Assembly: GCF_041146395.1 (NCBI RefSeq)
Contig: NC_090984.1
Location: 84,827,114-84,891,113 of the forward strand
DNA length: 64,000 bases
DNA from: Eulemur rufifrons
Lineage: Eukaryota > Chordata > Mammalia > Primates > Lemuridae
Direction of reading: 5' to 3'
Shown: piece after piece, positions 37,501 to 49,500 of the stretch
How the letters are laid out: each line of letters opens with the position of its first letter
Numbering within the stretch: the stretch's first letter is position 1
Position numbers and translations under genes: made by a program
The notes under the pieces: generated by a model
What the model saw: only the letters and a program-made list of their open reading frames with translations
Databases searched by the model: none
Told to the model about the DNA's origin: nothing

Positions 37501-40500
37501 ACCCCTGCCTATATCTAAATCCGAAAGTACTAAAGTCCCTTATATAAAATGATGTGGTATTTGCATATAACCTATACACATTCTCATATATACTTTAAAT
37601 CATCTCTAGATTATTTATACCTAATATGATGTAAATGCTATATAAATAGTTGTTATACTACATATTTTTTAATTGTATTATTTTTATTGTTTTTTTTCCC
37701 CTGAATATTTTCAATCCACAGTTGGTTGAATCATAGATGTGGAACCCACGGATACAGAGGGCCAACTGTATTGCAGTTCTGTGGGATCTCTAAGCTCCCT
37801 TAATTCTAGATTAATTCTGTAAAATAATGTAAATTGAGTAAGTTAACCTTATTCTGACATTTATGTTGGAAGGAATAGCTAATGAAGCACAACATACTTT
37901 ATATATAAAGTTTCAAATTTGTTAAAATGTTTTATTTTATTTTTACCTTTTTTTCAGGTTTGGTTGGGATGTTCCAGTAATTCTAAGAAATTCAGAAGAG
38001 ACCCAGTTCAGCAGAAGAGTTTTCAAAAAGCAAATGAGACAAGTCAAGAATCCTTTTGGCTTAGAGATCACTAATCCATCTTCAGCTTCAATTACAAGTT
38101 GGTGGCTATTTTCCAAAGATTTTCTCTCAGTGTATACCCCCTTTTTAGCCCTTTTATTTTCTTTCTCTGTTGCCTTCCCCTTCATTAGACTTTTAACAAA
38201 CATTTATTGAGCATCTATTTTATCCCATGGACCGGACTGTATACTGCAGATACAAAGATTAAGAATTTACAAACTTTGGAATTTATCCTAAGGAATTTAT
38301 CAAGTAGTAAACAGAAGCAGATATGTATACAAAGCGGAATGAAGTTTTACAGGTGTTAATGAGAGAAGTATTTTAAGACTATGCCATTTTCATTGGTCTT
38401 CAGTAAAGTAAGAAGTTTTGTGTTATGTCTAAATACAATTAATGTAAGGTTGCTAACCTTTGGAAGAACAACTGTCTTTTAATCTGAAATTATGGTATTT
38501 TGGTATAAACTATTTTGATATAAAATGTTATTTTTGTAGATGATAGTAACAGATGACAGCTGTTTGTTTCTGTACTTAACTTGGAAAAATAAATTGCTGG
38601 ACCATCTAGGAACCACTGGAGTGAATTATAAAGAAAGAAATGGTAAAATTTGTTAAGGTGAAGAGGCATAATCAGGAAAGGCTTTATATGCTGAGTCTCT
38701 CTTATTTATTTATTTATTTATTTATTTTTCTTTTCCTCCTTCTTTGCTTTTTTTTTTTTTTTTTTGAGTAGAGTCTTAATAAATAGGTGTTTACCTCTTG
38801 GGTTTGGGGGAAGTTCTAGGTAGAGGGAGAAGCACTGAAATAGGTGAGAAACAGAGTAAAACATTAGAGAAACAATAAGTGGTTTGTTATGGATAACAGG
38901 TAGAGTGGGACAGGTAGGAGAGAAGAGTGTAGGAAGACTCAGGTTCTTCCTATGGGTCCTCCCTAGACAGATCCTGTTACCCCGATAAGGAGAGCAGGAG
39001 GAACAGCAGGTTTTGGAAGAAAGGCAACAAATTGTTTTGAACTTTTCGACTTTGAAATGCTTTTGTGACAGGTACAGAGTATAGAGAGGCAGTTCTAGAT
39101 ATAGTTCTTTAGCTCTTCAGAGATTTTTGGGCTGAGACCCCGTCACCTTTTATGCTTGCTCACCTTTCCGGTATCTTAAAAACAAACCAAATCTTTCTCA
39201 GCTTTTTATCTTATTCTAACTACTCCCCTATTTCTCTTCTTCCGTTCACAGCCAGCTTCTTAAAAGCTGTTTGCATTTGCCTTCTCCTCTTTGCCTGCTT
39301 CCCTTTTACTTCTCAGGGCAGCGTAGTCTGACTTTTCCCTGTATCTCTGCTGAAATGGCTTTCTCCAAGGTCACTAATTACCACTTTTGCCCTGCACCTT
39401 TGACCACTAACAGTCGTCAAATCCAGTGGGAGCCTTTCAGGCCCAAGTTAATGCTCTCTGCAGTATTTTAGAGTTGACCAGTCCTTCCTTCTCAACCTCC
39501 TGCTCCCTTGGCTTCTGTAGACCATTTTTGTCCACTCATCCTTCCTGCCTTTAACTTCCAGAATCTAATCACTTGTCAAAAATCAGTTTGCTTAGTCAAT
39601 ATGGATCATCAAACTTAAGTAAATCTTGATTTATAGGGAAAAAGTAAAAAATTTCTTGTTCTTCCTCCTTAGCTGTAAATACTATTACCCTATGAATTGA
39701 TGGAAACTAGGACCTTTTTCCCCCCAGTGGCGGATAAGGGTTCATTCTGACATTTTTCACTTCAGAAAACCAAATTTTAAGACATGACACAGAGAAAACT
39801 GATTTGTTTAGAAGATGATAGGTTGTGTATGTCTGATTAAAGTATACAGAGTAGTGGTGGTTCAGTGACCTCCCACCTCTGTGGCTGTGGGCTTGAACCT
39901 GCTACAATGTCACATCTGGGTCCTGAGCAGAACTGTCAATAAAAAAAAAACCTACCAGAACAAGGCCATCATTCCTGCAGTACAGTTCCACAGGCCTGGA
40001 AATACAATGAAAAAGTACGAGAAGAGCCGATACATTGTGAGTAAAACACAGGGCGCTTCTGAGTTAGAAAGTGTGAGGAGATCCCTCAGTCTGCTTTTCA
40101 GGCAGAAAGAGTTACAAATAGAGCCAGCCCTACAAATGTTTGAAGCAAATGAAAATATAGCCAATAAGTAGACCTCTTAGCTATGCCTGCACACTAGGTG
40201 CTAACCAATGGTAGCATTATTCAAGTACATGAAAAATTTTTTAGATGTGTAGACTTAACAACATGATTGCTGAAATAATTTTTAAAATACCAATGTTTGC
40301 CATTCATTATGTGTCTTCTGTGGTGAAATATGAAGGATTTTGGTATGAGTTGTACTCAGCAGAATAAATTTGATTTGTTTAAACTGTGGAAAGTTGGGTG
40401 TCATTAAAGGTGTCTACACAGAACATTGAAATAATACTGTGACAATACTTTTGACATTTTTAAGGTTATTTCATTTGATGTGTAGATGGTTTTAAAAATC

Positions 40501-43500
40501 CAGGTTTTGTTTGTTTGTTTACCACTGTACCCACAGTGCCTGATATATGTTAGGGGGAGAAGGGGAACATCTGGAAACCTGATTTAACTTGCAAATAAAC
40601 CAGAACATCACTTTTAGTCTTAGTCATTTAGTTCTGTTTACCAGTGATAGGCTGTTGGGGTTTTTTTTGTTGTTATGTAATGATATTATATTTGGATTTG
40701 TGTTTCCATGTCCTCAATATACAGGCTTTAATGAAATTGAAAGTCTGTACTCAGTGTATATTAGTTGGGTTGAATTGATTTGATTAGGAATTTCTGCTGT
40801 CCTTTTGTAAATAGCTTCCTTGCTTCCTTTACTGCAGCTTATTCACCCAGGTAAGAGCTAACATAAAGCAAGAGAGTGAGGCAAAAAAAACATACATGGG
40901 ATTTTTGAAGGAGTTTGTGAACCTCCATTCCCTACAACCTCAAACTTTCATCTTCCAGTACTCCAGCTTGGTTATCCTCATGCAGGGTCTCCTTTTATAT
41001 TTATTTATATTTAATATATTTAATTAATTATATTTTTAATTATATATATTATATATATTTAATTATATATAACATATAATAATATATAATATATATAATT
41101 TATATTTATAAATAATTTATATTTATATATTATATATAATAAATTAAATATATACATATTTAATTATATATATATTTAATATATTACTTCTTCTCTCACA
41201 GGGGTTCTTCCTCAAGAAGGTTTGTGGTTTTTCTGCCTCCATTGTGTCTCCTCTTTTTTAGTGACTCAACACATTTGGCTATAGTCCTTATTTTCTTCAA
41301 TTCTTTGCAAGGCTGTCTCTTAAACTCTGCCTTATTTGCCTGTTATAGCTAGTCTGGGTAAGGTCAGGTTGAGAAAAGTCACACTCATGCTGCTTCACTT
41401 AATTTTTATTCTGAATTTTCTGATTTACAGCTATGCCCCAATTCTTTTAATGCTATTGATCTAAGATGGTTTTGTGTGTGCACTGAATTTTGGAAGATAA
41501 AAAAATATAAAAGTGGAAACTGTCTTTGCAAAAAATTGTGAAAAAGTAAAAAAAATAGTTTTGCATAGGAGTACTTGAACTATTATCAGATAGTGTAAAT
41601 CAGTACATTCTCTTCTAAGTGTATGGAAGGGATAAGTTTATGAACGATTGTAGAGAGTAGAATTTTATAGATTCTATAGTTCTAATTAATTTCAGAGATA
41701 TTATTTTAAAGTCTGACTAATATCCAATTGTCAGTAGTCTCTGACACTCTCCCCCTTTTAGTTAACTATACATTAATCTCTGGAACTCTGATTCTTTTTA
41801 CAAAGCAAATAAACTGGGTAGTTTTTTTTTTTTTTTCTTTTTTTTAATAGACTTTATTTTTTAGTGCAGTTTTAGGTTCACAGCAAAATTGAATGGAAAG
41901 TACAGAGATTTCCCATATGTTCTATAAGCTATAAGTTGAATTTTTCTTTTTTTAAAGGGCTTATTCTTCTATTGTTCCTTTTTAATGTAAACATACACAT
42001 ATATGTATGAGTATCCTCTCTTGACGTAAACAGTAGCATATGTATTTACTTTTCTCCACCTTGCTTTTTTTTCATTTAGCAGTATATTCTGAAGATCATT
42101 TTATGATAGTACAGAGATTCTGATATGCCTCAATTTGTTTTTGATAGCTGCTTAGTACTTTATTGTACAGTACCATATTTTATTCACTTAATCCTCTATT
42201 GATGGATATTTGGGTTGATTCCAGCATTTTGGTATGATAACTAGTGCTACAATGAATAGCCTCCTACATACATCTTTTCACATTTTTGCCAGTAATACAA
42301 TAATATTAAGTAATCATTTTCTGGGTCTTTTTTTCCCTACTTTTTTCCGTATGAGTTTTCTGTTTTTTCCTTTCCTATCTATCTCCCACTTTTTTTTCCT
42401 GCCTTATGTTGTATGGATGTGTAGTGACATATAGAGAAAAATATATGTGATTTTATATATGCATGTGTGTATGTATATGTATTAATGGAGTTCTTCAGCC
42501 ATTTAATAGCTAATAGAATTTTCCATCCTTGAATTAATATCTGATTATTGGAGTCATATAAAAATTTGAAATCAAATTTTGCTCTGATTACCTATGCAAA
42601 GTTCCTACTAATTAAATTTTTTTCTTAGATATGATTAGAAATGGCTTCATGTCACTGCTACTGTACATACAATTAAATACTGAGAAGAAAAGTGAAAAAC
42701 TCAATCAATTTTTGGTATCTTGTGGAACCAGCCAACTTTTGGTATCTTATACTCGTATATCTCTTTCCAACACATACTCTTGATCACATTTTTAAAAATA
42801 GGTAATATATCAATCAAAATTCCTATTAGCAAGCAACAGAAACAACTTCAGTAAAAGAATATTGGATAGCTTACAGAAGTGCTGGTAGGTTTGAAGAGCC
42901 AGAATCAGAGACCAAGGCTGTTCAGCTAGGAACAATGACCCCAACTGTGCCCTTTTGGTCTAGTCAGTACACCAGTGCCAAAGAGTACTAAATGTTATAG
43001 TTTGCACTGCCAGCGGTTTGAGACTGGATATCACTACCCTTGAACATGATATTGCTACAAATGCCACGTTTGGGGAAAAAGTCACATAGGTGGCACATAG
43101 TAAGTCCTATGTAAGAGTTAAATAATAAAACTATATAATTTTTATGTTTACTCAATTTATCCACTTAGATCTACTCAAATTATAATATCTTTTCTTATGT
43201 TGAAAGCAAATGAATGAGTATATCACTGTTAAACCCTCCATGTTTTAGAATCCCCACTCTTTCCTCAGGATATTTTGCATATTACGTGGGACATTAACTT
43301 TGTGCCAAGACTGTATATTAATGTTGTCAATGTATATATTAATATTAGTAAAGCTCAATTTCTTTTTAATATTTTTCTAACTGTAGTGATCATCTTGAAG
43401 AGCCCATAGGATGTGTGTATCCACTTTTGGAGACAGTTTCTATTCGGCTGTACTCTTTCTCGTAGTTAGAATTATGTACACTATAAGAGTGGTAGCTTAT

Positions 43501-46500
43501 CAATAGTGAACTGTATTTTAGTTTTTAAAATTTATACGAGAATTGTCTTGGAATTACCAAAAAAGAAAATTAAATTGGTGATTTCCAAGCTTAAATGTAT
43601 AAATAGTAAGAAAGAGTTTATAGATAGCACTCAAAAATTGTGTAGACACTGAGGTCTTTATATCTCTTGTTATAGAGGCCAGTTTTTTCATTTACAGATG
43701 CTTACCCTTTAATGAGTCCTTTTAACTGCCATCAGCCTGGCCAGCATCCAAAAGGAAGTGTTTGGTACTTACTCTGTATAATTGTATTAGAAGTTACATT
43801 AGGTAATTTTCATTCTCTGTCTCCTTTGTCTTTTGCAGCTGGCATAACCTTGACAACAGATTGCCTTGAAGATAGCCTCCTTACGTGCTACTGGGGTTGC
43901 AGTGTTCAAAAATTATATGAAGCTCTGCAGAAGCATGTTTATTGCTTCAGAATAAGCACTCCTCAAGCATTAGAAGATGCTCTGTATAGTGAATATCTCC
44001 ATCAATATCAGTATTTGTATCCTTTTATCTGATATACCCATTAGCACATGAATGTTAGACTTTTTATGGTTAAAGTGTTGCTAAGTTATGGATAACTTTT
44101 GGTATATTTTTGTTCTTTTGGTTATAGTAGCAATTTACCTTTACATTTTCAAAAAGTATTAAAAAGGATAGCAAAGAAGAAATATATTGCCAATTACCAA
44201 GAGATACTAAAATTGAAGATTTTGGTACAGTGCCCAGATCTCGCTATCCATTGGTAGTGCTTTTGACCTTAGCTGATGAGGATGACCGAGAAATTTATGA
44301 TATTGTAAGTAATTGAAAATTCTGAAAGCATTACCTTTAAGTGATTTGGATGGTAGTTCTTAATTATTTGGTGAAATGGAAAAGGTTGTATTTTAATTTC
44401 TGAGGATATACATTTGGCCTAGACATATTTTTCTTGAAAAATGACTATATAGGATATATACCTGTATGATTTTTATACATATAACCACACCTTCAGAGTA
44501 TGACTTATTTTTTGCCTATAGGTCACAAGAATATGACTTTAGAAAATAAAAGATATAGTTGAATTAAGTTAATTTCATCATTCCATATTCTGTCATGTCT
44601 GCGATGTAGAAAAAGTCTGTTATGAAGCATGTTTTTTCTTAACATTTTTAGCACAGAATAAATAAGCAGTTAGCCATTCTTTTTTTTCTTTTTGTATGCT
44701 TATAGTCACCTTGTTTCTGTCATGCCCCTGCTGCACCTATATCTTATGTCTGGTCCCTGTGTTTTCAGTAATTACAATTTTCTTTTCTCATTATATACCA
44801 ATTATTTCTTTAGTCTGGTAGTTTATTCCTATTAGGAAGATAAAAGCATCTTAGAAATCTAAGAGGTCCAGAGCCTTGACAATCCTCTAAGTATGACAGA
44901 AACTTATACATGAAATAAACTTTTGGGGAAATAGTGCTTGCTATGGATATATTCATCAACAGAGATATGGTAGCATTTTTTCTGATACTTTGTGATATAC
45001 AAGGTATATTCACTAACTTATTTTTTTTCTTCCAACAACCTAATGTGTTATGACAGGACAAATATTCTCCTTGTATAAACTGAAACAGAGTAAAAAAAAA
45101 AATCCTGGTTATTTAGGTAGTGAGAAATGGAACCAGGGCTTGACTCCGAACGTTTTTTTTAAAACAGGAGTATCTCCCTGAAACTAGCATACATTGAGCT
45201 TTGCAAGGTGCAGTCTCTTATTGAGAAATGTAGAGCCTGTTCATTTGCCTCTAATTTTTTTTTTTTTTTTAAATATTATCAAACAGAAGTTCCATTGAAC
45301 TGAAGTTAGATTGTTTTTTCCAAGTCATGGGGAGCTGGGGGGAGGAAAATGGGGACATATAGGTCAAGGGAGACAAAGTTGCAGATATGTAAGTCAGACA
45401 GGTCTAGAAATCTAAAGTACAACATGAGGACTATGGGTAATAATATTGTGTTGCATTCAGAATTTTTGCTAAAAGAGTAGGTTTTAGATGTTCTTGCCAC
45501 AAAAAAAGTGGGGGTCACTACATGAGGTGATGGATATGTTAATTTGCTTGACTGTAGTAACCATTTCACTATGTATATGTATGTCAAAATATTATGTTGT
45601 ACACCTTAAATATATACAATAAAAATATAAAAAAAATAAGAGTCATATCAACAATAGTGTATTTCCAGAACCTAGCACAGTGCCTGGAACACAATAGGTA
45701 TTCAATAAAGGTTTGGTAAGTAAAAAAAAAAAATAAAAATAAAAAAGTAACAACAAGTCATAGCAAGCAATGTTAGTGAGCCGCATAGAGCTCGCCAGTG
45801 AAACTGCCTACTTGCACATGCAGGAGGTAGTGTGTATGAGAGAGCTGCTGGTGTTCTCCCTCCCTTCTTTCCTTCTCAGTGGAAGGTAAAATGAGACCTG
45901 TTAAGCTGGTGTTTCATATTTCCAGCTGCTTTGTTCTTGACCCTGCTTACCTGGTCCAGGAAACCTTTCTCTCCACACTGTGTCCCCCATCTCTTCTAAA
46001 TTCCTTGGGTTCTGTTCTCGAGAACTACCTTTTCCTTTTGTTCAAAATAAAAGGATCATATCACGGTCATTTTCCCTCCCAGCTTCCCAGTTTGTTTCCT
46101 TTTCCCTTTACTGACGGTGCTCTCTCTCTACTTCAGGTGCTCAGGGTCATCTTTGTTTCCAACTTTCTTCCTCCATCAAAACAGGGAAGGATTTTGTGTA
46201 TGTGTGTGTGGTGAAATATATGTACATAAAGTTTACCATTTTAACCATTTTTTTAAGTGTCCAGTTCAGTGGCCTGGTAAACAGAGATGGATTTGCTGTC
46301 AGGTCCCTGATCAAACTGGAGTGAAGACTGTGTGGCCCAGCTGTAGTTGTGCAAGGCTCACCCCAGCTGGGGAGCCTGAGTGTCTGGTTGCCAAGGGTTA
46401 ACAGCCATTTTTTCTTTCTTTATGTATGTCTCCCTGTCTGGGTCCTTTTGTGTGTCTTTTATTCTTACCTGCACTCTCTCTCCCCTTTTTCTTGTTAATC

Positions 46501-49500
46501 CTTGCTTCTCTTGTCTCTTATCTCTCAGTTTGGGGCTAATTTTGGAATGATATTTGTATTAACATTCTCTGTTTATAATTTTAAAAGCAAATAGAACACT
46601 TCATATTTCTTTTGTCATTGGTGGCTTTTCTATCTGGGGGTCAGGGACTCTAAATATAAAAAAAATTAAATTTCCATTCCTATTGTAACAGCAAAGAATT
46701 ACATGTAGGTAGTATAGTTAGGAACCAGTTTGCTGTTTTAGGTTGCAAAAAGAAAGTAGGAATTATTATTACAAGATTTTGAGTTTAAATTTTTTTGTTT
46801 TTAATTTAATTACATTAGTGTGGTGTTTTTCTTGTATTATTTAAATAACACTTTTGTGGCAGGAAAACAATTAGAAAATCTAGATAAGCCAAAAGGAGAA
46901 AAGTATAATCACCTGTATTCTGTTATCCAGAGATAACCACTGTGAACATTTGTCTGTATCTTTCCAGTTGTTTATATATATAGTTTTTTTAAAAAAAGGA
47001 TCAAATTGTATATAACTATTTTATAAACTTCTTTCATTTAATAGTATATTTGAACATTTTTTCCATATCAAGTATATACCTACAACTACATGTATATTTA
47101 TAACTAGCATGAGAATAGCTTCAGGGGCTTTTAATATTCAATCAAATGACACTTTTGTTAGTATGAGGTGATAACATTACTATCTTCTACCAATCCTATC
47201 ATTTTGCTTAGTATTAAAAGCTTCTGATGCCATTACTGAATTAATAAATCTTTATAAACTTGTAAAGAATATTGTGTTTTTATAACCATAGTAGCATTTT
47301 AAAACTTTATTTGTACATAATTTCAAAAAGTTGCAAAAATAAAAAAGTGAAAGAACAAGTCCAGGCACGGTGGCTCATGCCTGTAATTCTAGCCCTCTGG
47401 AAGGCTGAGGCGAGAGGATCGCTCGAGGTCAGGAGTTCGAGACCAGCCTGAGCAAGAGCAAGACCCCGTCTCTACTAAAAATAGAAAGAAATTATCTGGA
47501 CAACTAAAAAAATATATATAGAAAAAAAATTAGCCGGGCATGGTGGCACATGCCTGTAGTCCCAGCTACTCGGGAGGATGAGGCAGTAGGATTGCGTGAG
47601 CTTAGGAGATTGAGGTTGTTGTGAGCTAGGCTGATGCCACAGCACTCACTCTAGCCCAGGCAACAGAGTGAGACTCTGTCTCAAAAAAAAAACAAAACAC
47701 CCATATGTCCTTTACCCAAATCACCTATTGTTAACATTTCTTCCATTTGTATTATTTGCCCATATATATACACACATATATATTATCATGTATATTTTTA
47801 TATATTCTTTTTATTTCAGCATATTATGGGGGTACAAAAGTTTAGGTTATGTATATTGCCCTTGCCTCCCCCCCCAATCAGAGCTTCAAGCATGTCCATC
47901 CCCTAGACGGTGCGCATCACACTCATTATGTATGTATACACCCATCCCCTACTCTCCTCCCCCACATCTGCCCGACACCCGATTAATGTTATTCCTAAAT
48001 GTGCTCTTAGGTGATATCATATATATTTTAAATGATTGATTTGAATGTAAGTTGTATACGTGATGATTCTTTACCCTAAATACTTGTGTGTATCTCCTAA
48101 TGATATTAGGAGGATATTTTCTTATATAACCAGAGTATAGTTACCAATTTTATAAATTTAACATTGATATAATATTTTAGCCAATCTATTACCTATATTC
48201 TAATTTGTCAGTTCATCTAACAGTGTTCTTCACAACATGTTTTCCTCTCCAGTACAAGTTCTAGTCTAGAGTCAGATTTTGTATTTGTCATCTATCTTAA
48301 GCCTCTCTTATTTTATTTATTTATTTATTTTTTATTTGTTTATTTATTTTTGAGACAGAGTCTCACTCTGTCACCTGGGCTAGAGTGCTGGAGTGTCAGC
48401 CTAGCTCACAGCAACCTCAAACTCCTGGGCTCAAGCGATCCTCCTGCCTTAGCCTCTCAAGTAGCTGGAACTGCAGGCACATGCCACCATGCCTGGCTCA
48501 TTTTTTTCTATTTTTAGTAGAGATAGGGTCTCACTCTTGCTCAGGCTGGTCTCGAACTCCTAACCTCAAATGATCCTCCTGCCTCGGCCTCCCAGAGTGC
48601 TAGTTTAGCCTCCTTTAATCTGGAACATTTCCACAGCCTTTCTTTGTCTTTTATAGCATTAGCATTTTTGAAGAATACAGTTACATACACATACCCTTTG
48701 GGTAAAATAGAACAGTCTCATTTTGTTTGATGTTTTCTCATGGTCAGATCACATTTATGCATTTGCAGCTAGTGAACTGCATGGGTGATGACGTGCTTTT
48801 CAGGGCACCACCTCTAGAAGCATGCAGTGTTCTTTTCTCTTATCGGTGATGTTAATTTTGATTTCTCAGTTAAGGTGCTATCTAATTTCTTCACTGTTCT
48901 AGTTTTTCTCTCTCTTGGTCTGTGGAGAGGCACTTTAAGACCATGACATATTTTATTCTTGCCATGATGGTTGCAGAATGATTATTTTCCAGCTCCAGCA
49001 CTCCCTACAGTCAATCCTCGGCATTCTACAACAAGCAACAGACTTCCTTCTCTCCCATTTGTTTATTTGTCTGTTATCTCCATGGCTTCATGAATTTTTT
49101 CCCCCACAGTGACTTATAATTCATTACTGAATTTAATTATTTTGGTGCTCAAACTGCCCTCTCCCTGCTTCCTGCCAAGACTGAGGATTTATAGCCAAAC
49201 TGTGTCCATAAATTACTTGGATTTGTTCTCTCAAAAGTCGGAAAACCATATAAAGTGATATACTCAGTTCTTATCTTCTAAATCTCTTCCACTCCATTCC
49301 CACACACCCCAATCCTTATAGATTTGGTAGATTAACCAAAGTCATTGTTTTCTGGTTTATCCTCCCTGTGTTTCTTATTTCTCTTTTTTTTCTTACATGA
49401 AAGGTAGCATACCATCTATGCTATACATGTCCTTTAGTACTTTGTTTTTTTCACTTCATAGTATCTCCTGGAAATCAGATCAGTTCACATAGATGGTCCT

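Noticed and set aside
39881..40171. 96-codon frame in CGRRF1 intron 2 as a processed pseudogene
   Set aside because: It looks protein-like but I recognise no parent protein, and it begins in the tRNA-like segment; not supportable.
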